Position numbers and translations under genes: made by a program. Positions 15,673 through 25,205 of a DNA stretch of 64,000 bases are shown here, one piece after another. How positions within the stretch are numbered: the stretch's first letter is position 1; the number at the start of each line of letters is the position of its first letter. The notes under the pieces are model-generated. The model worked only from the letters and a program-made list of their open reading frames with translations. It did no database searches and was not told where the DNA came from. Origin of the DNA: Chloroflexota bacterium (GTDB lineage: Bacteria; Chloroflexota; Dehalococcoidia; Bin125); contig QGNQ01000005.1 of the NCBI GenBank assembly GCA_003228175.2, positions 41,826-105,825 on the forward strand, read 5' to 3'.

Positions 15673-16863
15673 TCAGCCGGCTTCGTTGAAGCGAGGCAGC
15701 ACCTGGGTCGCGAAGAGTTCCAGCGAACGCATCAGCTTGTTGTGGGGCACGAGGCCGATGTACTGCCAGGCGACGATGCGTTGTACGGGCAAGTAGGCGA
15801 GCATGGCTTCGATCTGACGGCTGACGGTGTCTGGGCTGCCGACGAGGAGCAGGCCGGTGTCGAGCATTTCCTGCACGCTGGGCCGCTGCCCGGTATTCGG
15901 ATCGACGAGGGCGTCGCCGAAGTGGAAGGGCTCGAACCAGGCGGCGCCAACGAAGGCGCCGGAGTCGCGCCAGAGGGCATAGGCTTCCTCGTCGGTGTCG
16001 GCGACGATTACGTCACGCAGCACGCCCAGGCCCTGCCCCGGCTGGAGATCGCGACCGCAGGCGAGGGCCTCTTCGCGGTAGACCTGGAAGAGCTCTTGCT
16101 CCAGGGCGGGCCGCAGGGGTGCGAGGATGGCGGTGACTTCTTCGCGGGCACACCAGCGGATCGTGCGCTCGCTTGCGGCGAAGGGCTGGAAGATGGGGGG
16201 GTGGGGCCGTTGCAGCGGCTTTGGCACGACGCCGATCTGCTGGACGATGCCGTCGCTGACGCCGGCGCCGTAGCGCTGTGTGGCTTCCAGGTCCCAGGGC
16301 GTGCCGGGGGGCGGGATCTGCCAATAGTCGCCCTGGAAGTCGAAGAGGTCCTCTGTCCAGGCGCGCTTGATGATGCGGAAGTGCTCTTCGAAGGCGGCGC
16401 GATTGGCGGCGTCGATGGCGTCGTGCTGGCCGGGGGTTGCGCCGTGGATGCCGTGCAGCTGCTGGGCCATGGTGTCGACCCAGCGTCGCTGATAGCCGCG
16501 CGCGAAGCCCGCAACGGCCCGGCCGCCACTCATGTGGTCCAGCATGGCGATGTCCTCGGCGACGCGGATCGGGTTGTGGGTGGGCAGGACGAGGCCGAGC
16601 TGGCCGACGCGAATGCGCTCTGTCTGCATGGCGACGAAGAGGTCCAGCAAGATCGGGTTGGTGGAGAGTTCAATCCCTTCGACGTGGAAGTGGTGTTCCG
16701 TGAAGGCGATGGAATCGTAGCCGAGTTGGTCGGCGAGGCGGGCCTGCTCGCCCAGCTCACGCAGCATCTGTTGGTAGATCTGGGGGTCGAGACCGGCCAG
16801 GCCGCGCTCGATCTGGGCGCGTGAGCCGCTGGAGGGGAGGTAGAAGACGCTCGTTTCGATCAT
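15673..16863 (-). CDS. LLM-class flavin-dependent oxidoreductase
   Basis: A 396-residue luciferase-like protein. Family features are IAFTEHHFHVEG near residues 55-66, LVLPTHNPIRVAEDIAMLDHMSGGR, RPHPPIFQPFAASERTI, and the C-terminal VGSPDTVSRQIEAML. It is similar in size to group members that act with FMNH2 or F420H2. It is convergent with the CX6C gene and has no obvious operon partner; an F420-associated split-barrel gene lies behind it. The substrate is unknown. Confidence 0.88.
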   Translation of the reverse strand: MIETSVFYLPSSGSRAQIERGLAGLDPQIYQQMLRELGEQARLADQLGYDSIAFTEHHFHVEGIELSTNPILLDLFVAMQTERIRVGQLGLVLPTHNPIRVAEDIAMLDHMSGGRAVAGFARGYQRRWVDTMAQQLHGIHGATPGQHDAIDAANRAAFEEHFRIIKRAWTEDLFDFQGDYWQIPPPGTPWDLEATQRYGAGVSDGIVQQIGVVPKPLQRPHPPIFQPFAASERTIRWCAREEVTAILAPLRPALEQELFQVYREEALACGRDLQPGQGLGVLRDVIVADTDEEAYALWRDSGAFVGAAWFEPFHFGDALVDPNTGQRPSVQEMLDTGLLLVGSPDTVSRQIEAMLAYLPVQRIVAWQYIGLVPHNKLMRSLELFATQVLPRFNEAG

Positions 16864-16941
16864 CGGGGGGGTCGATCGGGAGGGCGTTCGATGATGGGGT
16901 TCCGATCCCTGGGTGGGCGCCGATGATGGGAGCGCGCGCCG

Positions 16942-17355
16942 CTACATCTTGAGGACGCCGAAGACGCGCTCCGGCTTGATGCGGACGACGAGCCGGCCCT
17001 GATCCTTGAGCAGTTGGTCGAAGTTGCCCGGGGGTTCCCAGGAGGCATCGCCGCGCATGGCGCGGTTGAGTTCGACGTGGGTGGGGATGATGTTGTCGCG
17101 CTGGATGGAGCCGCTGCCCTCGACGGTGACGTAGCCAAAGGGATCGCCGGCATCGGAGAGCGTGACGGCGACGCGGGCGTCGTTTTCGATCGTGCGGGTC
17201 TTGAGCCGGTCCTCTGTGGTCGAGAAGGTGATGTCGTCGCCATCGATGACGACGAAGACGCCGCTGCTGGAGGGGCTGCCGTTCTTCCGCAGCGTGGTGA
17301 CGACGGCGAACAGGTGGTCGCGGATGAACTCGTCCTGCTCCGTGGTTCCGATCAT
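16942..17355 (-). CDS. Pyridoxamine-5'-phosphate-oxidase-fold (PPOX class) protein, possibly F420-binding
   Basis: A 137-residue split-barrel protein: HLFAVVTTLRKNGSPSSSGVFVVIDGDDITFST, then KTRTIENDARVAVTLSDAGDP, VTVEGSGSIQ, and a closing RIKPERVFGVLKM. This layout matches small FMN- or F420-dependent reductases. The ATG at 17355 has a G-rich GGGGGG ribosome site. Cofactor choice cannot be settled from sequence. Confidence 0.82.
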   Translation of the reverse strand: MIGTTEQDEFIRDHLFAVVTTLRKNGSPSSSGVFVVIDGDDITFSTTEDRLKTRTIENDARVAVTLSDAGDPFGYVTVEGSGSIQRDNIIPTHVELNRAMRGDASWEPPGNFDQLLKDQGRLVVRIKPERVFGVLKM

Positions 17356-17475
17356 GCGATCCCCCCTTCGCGCCTGGCGGCGCGTCGCGACAGGGTATCG
17401 GATCACAGAGGAGAGCCGGTCGGTCCGGGTCCGTAGGGTGGGGGCAGGCGTATGCGTTGGTAGAGGGGGTTGCAG

Positions 17476-17838
17476 ATGTTCGTGGCGATGAACCGATTCC
17501 GTGTGGTGCCGGAGCGGGAGGCCGATTGGGAGCGGATCTGGAAGGAACGCGAGACGCATCTGCAAGAGGCGCCAGGGTTCGTCCAGTTCGCGCTATTGCG
17601 CAGCGATGAGGTGGGGGAGTACATCAGCCACAGCATTTGGCTGGACCGGGCGGCGTTCGAGGCCTGGACGCGGTCCGATGCCTTCCGGACGAGCCACGCG
17701 CAGGGATCGTTGGAGGGGGTGCTGGCGGGGCCGCCAGAGCTGGGCCTGTTCCAGGCGGTGGTGCGGGAGGAACCCGGCGGGCAACGCGAGTTGGATGACA
17801 GCGCCCCGGCGCCGGACCGGCAAGGCCCGCGACACTGA
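17476..17838 (+). CDS. Antibiotic-biosynthesis-monooxygenase (ABM) domain protein
   Basis: A 120-residue ferredoxin-like alpha+beta barrel: FVAMNRFRVVPEREADWERIW, APGFVQFALLRSDEVGEYISHSIW, and FEAWTRSDAFRTSHAQG. The pattern is that of HmoA/IsdG-like heme oxygenases and ABM quinol monooxygenases. The ATG at 17476 follows GAGGGGG. A TTG two codons earlier is less likely. There is no iron or heme gene nearby to favour heme degradation. Confidence 0.8.
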   Translation: MFVAMNRFRVVPEREADWERIWKERETHLQEAPGFVQFALLRSDEVGEYISHSIWLDRAAFEAWTRSDAFRTSHAQGSLEGVLAGPPELGLFQAVVREEPGGQRELDDSAPAPDRQGPRH

Positions 17839-17887
17839 GGGGTGGATGCGATTTTGGGGGCGCCAGCACGTCGGGTTTGACCGGACG

Positions 17888-17903
17888 GTAAGCATCCGCT
17901 TAC
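17888..17903. promoter_or_regulatory. Inverted repeat, probable ArsR-family operator
   Basis: GTAAGC-ATCC-GCTTAC is a perfect 6-4-6 inverted repeat that ends nine bases before the ATG of the ArsR-like regulator. This is where an autoregulatory operator would lie. Confidence 0.5.
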
Positions 17904-17912
17904 GGTGGGCGG

Positions 17913-18236
17913 ATGGATACGACTTTGCACGCCATCGCCGATCCGCGCCGCCGCCGCATCCTGGAGTTGGTCGCGCACGAGGAGCTGTCGGCGGGGGACA
18001 TTGCGTCGCACTTCGAGGTGAGCCGACCGGCGATTTCGCAGCATTTGGGAGTGCTGAAGAACGCGCACCTGCTAATCGAGCGTCGGGAGGGGACGCGTCG
18101 TTTCTACCGCGCGCGGCCGGACGGTCTGGACGAGTTGCGGGGCTATCTGGAGCATTTCTGGGATCACCACTTGGACCAACTCAAGCGGGCGGCCGAGTTG
18201 AGGGAGAGGAGCGTGGCCGATGGCGCCGACGGATGA
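17913..18236 (+). CDS. ArsR-family winged-helix regulator
   Basis: A 107-residue regulator: LHAIADPRRRRILELV, ELSAGDIASHFEVSRPAISQHLGVLKNA as the helix-turn-helix, then LIERREGTRRFYRARPDGLDE as the wing. Metal-binding cysteines are absent, so it belongs with the non-metal ArsR proteins found next to SRPBCC genes. Its last 17 bases overlap the SRPBCC start, so the two are coupled. The inverted repeat just upstream suggests self-repression. Confidence 0.9.
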   Translation: MDTTLHAIADPRRRRILELVAHEELSAGDIASHFEVSRPAISQHLGVLKNAHLLIERREGTRRFYRARPDGLDELRGYLEHFWDHHLDQLKRAAELRERSVADGADG

Positions 18237-18708
18237 GAGCGCGGAAGCGCTGACCGAGATTGAGCGAGAGTTGGATATCGCGGCGAGTCCGGAGACTGTG
18301 TTCTCGCTGCTGACGGACAGTAGGGAGCAGATCCGCTGGATGGGCACGGAGGCGAGCCTGGAGCCGTACGCGGGCGGTCTCTACCGCGTGAATTGCACGG
18401 GCAACGATGTTGCGCTGGGTGAGTTCGTGGAGGTGGTGCCGTACTCGCGGGTCGTGTTTACGTTCGGCTGGGAGGGTCCCGATAAGCCGGTGCCGCCGGG
18501 CAGCAGCACGGTGGAGATCACCTTGACGCCCACGGACGCGGGCACGCACTTGCATTTCCTGCATCGGGGCTTGCCGACGCCGGCGGCGGAGCAATTCGGG
18601 CAGGGTTGGGATCATTTCCTGGAGCGGTTGCAGATCGTGGGCGACGGTGGCGAGCCCGGCCGCGACCCGTGGGCGACGACCCCGGCGGAGACGGCCGCCG
18701 ACGGGTGA
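18220..18708 (+). CDS. SRPBCC / AHSA1-like domain protein
   Basis: A 162-residue helix-grip protein: IERELDIAASPETVFSLLTD, then MGTEASLEPYAGGLYRV, EVVPYSRVVFTFGWEG, TVEITLTPTDAGTHLHFLH and GWDHFLERLQ. It is the standard partner of ArsR-type regulators, in which the SRPBCC domain is thought to bind a small hydrophobic ligand. It overlaps the regulator by 17 bases. Confidence 0.88.
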   Translation: MAPTDESAEALTEIERELDIAASPETVFSLLTDSREQIRWMGTEASLEPYAGGLYRVNCTGNDVALGEFVEVVPYSRVVFTFGWEGPDKPVPPGSSTVEITLTPTDAGTHLHFLHRGLPTPAAEQFGQGWDHFLERLQIVGDGGEPGRDPWATTPAETAADG

Positions 18709-18716
18709 CTGCGCGG

Positions 18717-19280
18717 CTAGAAGTGCGGGGTCTGGGGATCCGCGAGGGCGTCGTCGCCGTCGCGGGGGAGGACAGTGAGGTGGTTGAGGGCGGCGTTGAT
18801 GTCGCCCTGCCATTGGTCCGGGGGCAGCGAATACATGACCTCGACGTCGTGCCCGTCCGGATCCTGGACGTACACGCTGTGGCTGGTGCCGTGGTTGATC
18901 CGTCCCTGGAAGGCTACGCCCGCCGCCTGCAGCCGGCGTAGCTGCGCCAGCCAGGATTCCTGGTCGCCGTATTCGATGGCGACGTGGTTGAGGGCCGGTT
19001 GGGAGGGCGCTGTGGCGGCGTCCGAATCGGCTGGGGCGGCCAGCTGCGTCAATGCGATGTCATGGTGATTGCCGCCGCGGCCGGCGTAGAAGCGCATTGT
19101 CCCGGCGCCGGTGCGATCCAGTGTGCCGACCTGCCGGAAGCCGAGGATGTCTGTCCAGAAGGTGTGCGAGCGGTCGATGTCGTGAACGTTGAGCACGATG
19201 TGGTTGACCCCCACGGGACCCGCCGTCGCGCTCTCGGTGGGTGTGCGTTGGGGGCTTGTTGAGACGGGATCCTGTGGCAT
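18717..19280 (-). CDS. VOC-family (glyoxalase/extradiol dioxygenase-like) protein
   Basis: A 187-residue vicinal-oxygen-chelate protein: VNHIVLNVHDIDRSHTFWTDILGF gives the first metal His, LNHVAIEYGDQESWLAQLRRL the second half, and VYVQDPDGHDVEVMY the final Glu ligand. The 2-His-1-Glu set looks complete. The C-terminal ~30 residues extend beyond the domain. The ATG at 19280 follows GGAG. The substrate could be a catechol-like or glutathione-type compound; context gives no hint. Confidence 0.85.
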   Translation of the reverse strand: MPQDPVSTSPQRTPTESATAGPVGVNHIVLNVHDIDRSHTFWTDILGFRQVGTLDRTGAGTMRFYAGRGGNHHDIALTQLAAPADSDAATAPSQPALNHVAIEYGDQESWLAQLRRLQAAGVAFQGRINHGTSHSVYVQDPDGHDVEVMYSLPPDQWQGDINAALNHLTVLPRDGDDALADPQTPHF

Positions 19281-19467
19281 GGGGCGCTCCTGTGATCCTG
19301 CGGTGGGTGATCCCGCAGGGGTGCGATCCCGCAGGGGGGTGGGTGCGCAGGATAGGCGCAGCGGAGCTCCTCTGCTCTTCTTGTCTCGGCGATTCAGGGC
19401 TGCCGGGACGATGATGGGGCCGTGCAGTTGCGCGAGGTTGGCGGTGGTTCGCGGGGAGGGGGGCCGG

Positions 19468-20400
19468 TTAGGCGGAGCGTGCGACGGGTAGGGTATCGGC
19501 GACGACGACGCGGTTGCGGCCGCTGCGTTTGGCCTCGTAGAGGGCCTTGTCCGCTTCGACCAGGAGGCCGACGAGGTTGCCCCGGCCGCCGGGATGCTGT
19601 GTCGCGACGCCGAGGCTTGCGGTGACTTGAATTGGTTCGTCGCCATCCAGCGTGATTTGGATTTGGCTAATCGCCTGTCGCAGGCGGTCGGCAACCATTT
19701 TGCCGTGTTCCGGGGTTGCGCCGGGGAGGACGACCAGGAACTCTTGGCCGGACCAGCGGCCAATCCAGTCATAGGGGCGCTTGTTGGAACGCAGGGCGTC
19801 GGCGATTGCCTCCAGCACTTCGTCGCCGACGGCGTGGCCGTAGGTGTCGTTGATCACCGTGAACCGGTCGACGTCCAGCAGGGCGACGCTGACGGGCTTG
19901 GCGTCACGTGCGCCGCGGTCGAGTTCGGCGTCGGCGTGGGCGTGGATTGCCTGGCGGTTGAGCAAGGTGTCGAGTCCGTCGTCCGGGGTGAGGCGGCGGA
20001 TGCGCTTGGAGGAGGCGCGCAGGCGATCTTCCAGGTCCAAGATGCGCTCGCCCAAGGCCAGCCGCGCGCGCAGCTCTCGCGGGTCGACGGGCTTGGTGAG
20101 GTAGTCATCGGCGCCGGCGCCGAGTCCCTCGACGATCTCATCCTTGGCGTCCATGGCCGCCATGATCAGGGTGTAGGTGTAGGCGGAGGAGTTGGCGGTG
20201 CGGATGCGTCGGATCAGATCGGCGCCGCTGATCACGGGCATGGACCAGTCGGTGACGACGAGGCGCGCTGGGTCCTGCTGCAGTGAGGCCCAGGCGGCGT
20301 CGCCGTCGGCGAAGCCCTGCACTTCGTATCCGGTGGAGCGCAGATGCTGCTCCAGGATTCCGCGCTGGATGGCGTCGTCCCCAACGATTACGACCCGCAT
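19468..20400 (-). CDS. Response regulator with C-terminal GGDEF domain (degenerate SGQEF)
   Basis: A 310-residue protein. The N-terminal receiver domain has the acidic pair GDD, phospho-acceptor D51 in LVVTDWSMP, and the Lys in LTKPVDPRE. The C-terminal GGDEF domain has LLDVDRFTVINDTYGHAVGDEVL intact, but the signature loop reads RWSGQEFLVVL in place of RYGG(D/E)EF. The third residue, normally acidic and metal-binding, is Gln, so cyclase activity may be reduced or lost. It follows the hybrid kinase by 26 bases and is its likely output. Confidence 0.88.
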   Translation of the reverse strand: MRVVIVGDDAIQRGILEQHLRSTGYEVQGFADGDAAWASLQQDPARLVVTDWSMPVISGADLIRRIRTANSSAYTYTLIMAAMDAKDEIVEGLGAGADDYLTKPVDPRELRARLALGERILDLEDRLRASSKRIRRLTPDDGLDTLLNRQAIHAHADAELDRGARDAKPVSVALLDVDRFTVINDTYGHAVGDEVLEAIADALRSNKRPYDWIGRWSGQEFLVVLPGATPEHGKMVADRLRQAISQIQITLDGDEPIQVTASLGVATQHPGGRGNLVGLLVEADKALYEAKRSGRNRVVVADTLPVARSA

Positions 20401-20426
20401 TGCGTTCCCTTGCTAGCGCCCAGACG

Positions 20427-23081
20427 TCAGGCGGCTTCCAGCCAGGCTGCCAGCGCGGTGAGTGTGCGCTGGTACAGCCCTTCGATCTCTGTCAGTTGAT
20501 CGTCGGCACGTTCGGTCGTTCCGTTCGCCCCCAGGGTTTCCACTAGGTGCGCCCGCTGTGCCATTGCGGTGGCGCCGATGTTGGCGCTGCCGCCTTTCAG
20601 CGTGTGCGCGGCACGGCGCAACGTGTTGGGATCTTGGGCCAGGACGGCCCCCCGGCATTGCGCGATGAGCTGCGGGACTTCCTGCGCGTATTGGGCCAGC
20701 AGTTGCCCAACGAAGCTGTCGTTGCTGGAGCCAAGCGCGCTGAGTTCTTCGAGTACGGCCGGGTTGAGGAGGTCGCTGGTGATGGACTCGCCAGTGGCCG
20801 GCGGGGGCGAGGCCTGTTCGTGGTCGAGGCCGCGCGGCCGGGTCCAGCTGTCCAGGATGCGTTGTAGATCGGCACGGGTGATGGGTTTTGAGAGGTAGTC
20901 GTCCATGCCGGCCTGGCGGCACTTCTCCGCGTCCCCGGGCATGGCGTTGGCGGTCATGGCGACGATTGGGGTGTGCTGCTGCGATCGGATCTCCTGCTCG
21001 CGGATCGCCCGGGTGGCGGCGTAGCCATCCATGACGGGCATTTGGCAGTCCATGAAGACCAGGTCGTAGTCTGCCTTGCTGAGGGCGTCGACGGCCTCAG
21101 CACCGTTGGCGACCAACTCCGCTTCGATGCCCAGATGTTCGAGGTGTTTGACCGCCACCATCTGGTTTACGAGGTTGTCCTCTACGACAAGGACGCGCAG
21201 GTTCCCCGCGAGAGAGGTGGGTGGGGCGACGGGGTGCGGAGCTCGCTGCTCGCTGACGGAGGCTCCGGTCGCGGTCGGGGGACGCTTGGCGCCGTTGGGA
21301 TCCGCGGCCGAGAGCACGTTGGTGATGGTTTCGATCAGGGCATGGCCGCGCACGGGTTTGGCGATGAAGTCGTCGAAGCCGCCGCGGTGCGCCCGCTCGC
21401 GCTGCCCCGCCTGATTGAAGGCGGTCAGCAGGATCAGTCGCGTCTGCTGCAGGCGCACGTCCGCGCGGATGTGCTCCGCAAGCGCCCAGCCATCCATGCC
21501 CGGCAGGGCGCGATCGATGAGCGCGACGTCGAACGGGGGTTGCTGCCTCGACTGGCGGTCCTGGATGAGTGTGAGGGCGGATTGGGCATCTTCCGCTTGG
21601 GCGACCTCTGCGCCGGCCGTGATGATGTAGGCGGAGATCGCCGTGCGGGCAGGGGCCAGATCGTCGACGACGAGTACGTGCCGTCCCTTTAGCGCGCCGT
21701 CGTCTTGACTGCTCTTGGCGATGCCTGCGGCGGCGCTATCGGCGGGGGATCGCTCTGCGCCGCTGGCCCCGCCGGGGTTGGCGCGTAGCAGAGGGACCGT
21801 GAACCAGAAGGTGGAGCCTTCGCCTTCGACGCTCTGCAGGTCGATTTCGCCACCCATCAGTTCTACGAGGCGACGGGAGATGGCGAGACCGAGGCCGGTG
21901 CCGCCGTGGGTGCGCGTGGTGGAGCCGTCCGCCTGCCGAAAGGGATCGAAGAGGTGGCCGCGTGCGGCCGGGGGGACGCCGACGCCGGTGTCCTGCACGG
22001 CGATCCGAACACGCGGCCCGGTGTCGTCTTCCTCCAGCGCTGAGGCCCGGACATCGATGTGGCCCTGATCGGTGAACTTGACGGCGTTGCCAATCAGGTT
22101 GAGCAGCACTTGGCGGATGCGGGCCGGATCGCCACAGAGGACGCCGTCCAGGGCGGGCTCGACGAACGAGACGAGCGCGAGGCCGCGTTCATGCGCCCGC
22201 GCCGCGAGGAGTGCCACGGTGCTCTCCACGATCTGGCGCAAGTCGAACTCTGTGCGCTCCAAGGTGAGCGCGCCTGCCTCAATCTTGGAGAAGTCGAGCA
22301 CGTCGTTGATCAGGGCCAGGAGGTCGTGGGCGGAGGTGTGTGCCACTTCCGCGTATTCGTCCTGCTCCTCGTTCATCGTGGTGCTGCGGAGCAGGTCCAG
22401 CATGCCGATCACGCCGGAGAGGGGTGTGCGGATCTCGTGGCTCATGGTGGCGAGGAATTCGGACTTCACTTGCGCCGCTTCCTCCGCTGCGACGGTGAGG
22501 CTGTTGGCTCTGCCGAGGGCCTGTTCCAGCTGATGGTTGGCGCTATCGGCCTCCGTGAAGAGTGAGGCGTTGCGCAGCGCCGCGGCGGAGAGCCGGGCGA
22601 GGCGCGCGAGCAGTTCGAGATCGGCCGGGGCGTAGTCGCGTTCGCGCCGGGAACCGACGAAGATCAGCGCCGCGACGGCGTTGTCGAGGACGACCGGAGC
22701 GATGGCGACGCTGGCGACGCCCTCCTCCAGGGCGGGAAGGCGGAGCTCGGTCGGCAGCCGTCTGTCCTCCAGGTAGGCGCGGGCCATGACGGCGCGTTGG
22801 GTGGCCAGGGCGGCTTTGACGAGGGCGCCTTCGGCGGGGAAGGCGATGCCGAGGCCTTGGGGCTGCACGCCATCCTCGGCGAGGAAGGTAAAGCCGGAGC
22901 CATCCCGGACGGCGATGGCGCTGACGTCGCTGTGGCTGAGCCGGCGGGCGTGGTCAACGATGCGCTTGAGCACGGTCTCGCGGTCCAAGGAGTGCGTGAG
23001 TTCCTGGGCGATGTCGGACAGCGCCTCGGACTCGCGCCAGGCGCGTTGCGCGGCCTCCTCCGCCTCTTTGCGGCCCGTCAC
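20427..23081 (-). CDS. Hybrid sensor histidine kinase: GAF-HisKA-HATPase-REC-REC-Hpt
   Basis: 884 residues from the GTG at 23081. GAF domain about 18-175. HisKA with H215 in [18 protein letters not shown]. HATPase with [17 protein letters not shown] and [12 protein letters not shown]. Two receivers follow, with [13 protein letters not shown] and [12 protein letters not shown] as Asp sites. The C-terminal Hpt has [15 protein letters not shown]. This is a BarA/TorS-like multistep phosphorelay. Immediately upstream in another frame lies the PAS-containing N-terminus that should belong to it (22954-23646); the junction lacks most of the second PAS domain. The kinase is probably either a fragment of a broken gene or reinitiates at MTGRKEAEE. 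Confidence 0.85.
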   Translation of the reverse strand: MTGRKEAEEAAQRAWRESEALSDIAQELTHSLDRETVLKRIVDHARRLSHSDVSAIAVRDGSGFTFLAEDGVQPQGLGIAFPAEGALVKAALATQRAVMARAYLEDRRLPTELRLPALEEGVASVAIAPVVLDNAVAALIFVGSRRERDYAPADLELLARLARLSAAALRNASLFTEADSANHQLEQALGRANSLTVAAEEAAQVKSEFLATMSHEIRTPLSGVIGMLDLLRSTTMNEEQDEYAEVAHTSAHDLLALINDVLDFSKIEAGALTLERTEFDLRQIVESTVALLAARAHERGLALVSFVEPALDGVLCGDPARIRQVLLNLIGNAVKFTDQGHIDVRASALEEDDTGPRVRIAVQDTGVGVPPAARGHLFDPFRQADGSTTRTHGGTGLGLAISRRLVELMGGEIDLQSVEGEGSTFWFTVPLLRANPGGASGAERSPADSAAAGIAKSSQDDGALKGRHVLVVDDLAPARTAISAYIITAGAEVAQAEDAQSALTLIQDRQSRQQPPFDVALIDRALPGMDGWALAEHIRADVRLQQTRLILLTAFNQAGQRERAHRGGFDDFIAKPVRGHALIETITNVLSAADPNGAKRPPTATGASVSEQRAPHPVAPPTSLAGNLRVLVVEDNLVNQMVAVKHLEHLGIEAELVANGAEAVDALSKADYDLVFMDCQMPVMDGYAATRAIREQEIRSQQHTPIVAMTANAMPGDAEKCRQAGMDDYLSKPITRADLQRILDSWTRPRGLDHEQASPPPATGESITSDLLNPAVLEELSALGSSNDSFVGQLLAQYAQEVPQLIAQCRGAVLAQDPNTLRRAAHTLKGGSANIGATAMAQRAHLVETLGANGTTERADDQLTEIEGLYQRTLTALAAWLEAA

Positions 23082-23646
23082 GTTGCGGCCGATGCCTTGG
23101 TACCCGGCGGGCGCTGTAGCCGGTCAGCGTTTCGGCGACGAGGTTGGTCCAGACGAAGCGGTGTTCTACGTCGCAGGTGAAGATGAGGTCGGGGGCGTTG
23201 GCAACGAGGAGTTGGAGTCGTTCCGACTCCTCGCGCACGCGCTGATGTTCGGTGATCCAGCCGGAGACATCTCGCGCGATGACGAGGCTGGGCGGCTCCG
23301 CGCCGCTGGCTGGGTTGCCGGTGTGTAGGGGGGCGGCGCGGAACTCGGCCGGGAGCAGTGCGCCGTCCGGGCGCTGGATGTGTCCCTGCCAGGTGGTGGG
23401 CTCGCCAGCGGGGGCGGGATCGGGATCGGTCCGGCGCGATGAGGACGCCCCGGGCAGGAAGGTCCCGGCCTGCGCGCCCAACAATTCCGCGCGGGGGCGT
23501 CCGAAGAGGACGGCGGCGGCGGTGTTGGCGAAGTTGATGCGCCCATCCGGTCCCACGACCCAGATTGCGTCGGGGACGTGTTCGAGGATCGCCGAGTCGT
23601 GCTCACTGAGTGATGGGCTGGGTGATGGGGTGGCGTCGCTCGGCAT
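22954..23646 (-). pseudogene. PAS-containing N-terminal fragment of the hybrid kinase, frameshifted
   Basis: From the ATG at 23646 (GGGAGGG before it) the frame encodes one full PAS domain (ILEHVPDAIWVVGPDGRINF through PPSLVIARDVSGWITEHQRV). It then encodes only the start of a second PAS (LLVANAPDLIFTCDVEHRF to ETLTGYSA, ending near 23107). Beyond that the sequence reads as non-homologous Arg-rich residues to a stop at 22954. The end of a PAS domain ([17 protein letters not shown]) continues in the kinase frame. About 70 residues plus a frame are missing at the joint, so this is a deletion rather than a single-base slip. Confidence 0.7.
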
Positions 23647-23797
23647 GTGGAATCCCTCCCGCTGCTTGCGCCAGTATGCGAGGCGGATCGGTGCGCTGGC
23701 CGCCCGCCCGCGCGCAATCAGGGAGGGGCGCGCGAGGTTTACGCGCGATCCGTGGGGTGGTTGGGGGATGGCGATCGACCGGGTCGAACAGTGATTT

Positions 23798-23876
23798 GTG
23801 CGTGCGGGGGTTTCTGCGCGCGGGGGTTTGTGCGTGCGGGGTTCGTGCGTGCGGGGGTCCGCGCCAGCGGGGGCTA
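23798..23876 (+). repeat. Five degenerate 16-bp G-rich tandem repeats after cysN
   Basis: Units of consensus GTGCGTGCGGGGGTTT run head to tail with lengths 16, 16, 15, 16 and 16, and the last contains the cysN stop codon. The regularly spaced runs of four or five G on the plus strand could form a G-quadruplex. Confidence 0.75.
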
Positions 23877-25184
23877 GTGGTTGGGGAGTACCATGCCGGC
23901 GGCAACGGTGTTGGAGGTCGCTTCATCGACGAGGATGAAGCTGCCGGTGGCGCGGTTGCGCTTGTACGCGTCCGGGAACAGGGCGGCGCTGGAGCGCAGG
24001 CGCACGCGACCGATGTCGTTCAGGGCGAGGGCGGGCAGGCTGGGGTCTGGCGCCAGCGTGTTGACATCGAGCCGGTGCATTATCGCGTCGACGACGACGC
24101 GCGCGTTGCGGGTGGTGTGTTTGATGGCGAGTTTGCGGCCCGGGGTGAGGGTCGCTGCTTCGGACATCCAGCAGATCATGGCGTCGAATTCGCGACGGGG
24201 CTCGGGCCGGCTGGCGCTGTGGCAGATGAGGTCGCCGCGAGAGATGTCGAGGTCATCGGCGAGCGTGACGGTGACGGAGAGCGGCGGGCGGGCGGATGCG
24301 ATGGGGACGCCGCCGATCTCGACGGTGCGGATGGTGGATTGGAGTCCGGAGGGCAGCACGGTGACGGCGTCGCCGGGGCGCAGGATGCCTCCGGCGACGA
24401 CGCCTGCATAGCCACGATAGTCGCTGCCCACGGGGCGGATCACGAGTTGGACGGGCAGGCGCCCGTCCTCCAGGTTGTTGTCGCGGGCGATGTCGACGGT
24501 CTCCAGGCGCTCCAGCAGGGTGGGGCCTTGGTACCAGTGCATCGTGTCTGAGCGGTCGACGATGTTGTCACCGACCAAGGCGGAGATTGGCACGGTGCGC
24601 ACGTCGATTTCGCGCTCGTGGGTGGTGCGGAGTTTGGCCGCGAGCTCTTGGAAGTCCGTGACGATGCGGTCGAAGACTGCCTGCTGGTAGTCGACGAGGT
24701 CCATTTTGTTGACGCAGAGCACGAGATGGGTGATGCCGAGCAGGGTGGCGAGGGAGGCGTGCCGCCGGGTCTGTTCCATGAGGCCGTGCCGCGCATCGAC
24801 GAGGATCAGGGCGAGGTCCGCGGTGGAGGCGCCGGTGACCATGTTTCGGGTGTACTGCACGTGCCCGGGGGTGTCAGCGAGGATGAACTTGCGACGCGGG
24901 GTCTGGAAGTAGCGGTAGGCCACGTCAATGGTGATGCCTTGTTCGCGTTCGGCACGGAGGCCGTCGGTGAGGAGGGCGAGGTCGACGTAGGCGTCGCCGC
25001 GGGCCTTGCTGGTCCGTTCGATCGCTTCGACTTGGTCGTCGAAGGTTTGCTTGGCGTCGTACAGCAGGCGACCGATGAGGGTGCTTTTGCCGTCGTCGAC
25101 GGAGCCGGCGGTGGAGAAGCGCAGCAGGTCCGATGCGCCGTAGGCGTTCGCGGGCGCGCTCTGTGGGGGATTTGTGGTGGGCAT
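23874..25184 (-). CDS. cysN: Sulfate adenylyltransferase, large (GTPase) subunit
   Basis: A 436-residue EF-Tu-like GTPase that drives ATP sulfurylase: sulfate + ATP to adenosine 5'-phosphosulfate. G1 is AGSVDDGKSTLIGRLLYD, then REQGITIDVAYRYF, G3 DTPGHVQYTRNM, G4 NKMD, and VPISALVGDNIV as G5. Two beta-barrel domains follow (LVIRPVGSDYRGYAG and others). The length fits CysN alone without a fused CysC kinase. CysD lies 21 bases upstream in the same operon. Confidence 0.95.
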   Translation of the reverse strand: MPTTNPPQSAPANAYGASDLLRFSTAGSVDDGKSTLIGRLLYDAKQTFDDQVEAIERTSKARGDAYVDLALLTDGLRAEREQGITIDVAYRYFQTPRRKFILADTPGHVQYTRNMVTGASTADLALILVDARHGLMEQTRRHASLATLLGITHLVLCVNKMDLVDYQQAVFDRIVTDFQELAAKLRTTHEREIDVRTVPISALVGDNIVDRSDTMHWYQGPTLLERLETVDIARDNNLEDGRLPVQLVIRPVGSDYRGYAGVVAGGILRPGDAVTVLPSGLQSTIRTVEIGGVPIASARPPLSVTVTLADDLDISRGDLICHSASRPEPRREFDAMICWMSEAATLTPGRKLAIKHTTRNARVVVDAIMHRLDVNTLAPDPSLPALALNDIGRVRLRSSAALFPDAYKRNRATGSFILVDEATSNTVAAGMVLPNH

Positions 25185-25205
25185 GGGGGCGGGCGCGGGC
25201 GGCGC

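Noticed and set aside
23081..23120. Programmed frameshift joining the PAS and kinase halves
   Set aside because: About 70 residues of PAS core are absent at the joint, so slippage alone cannot restore a complete protein; no slippery sequence is seen.
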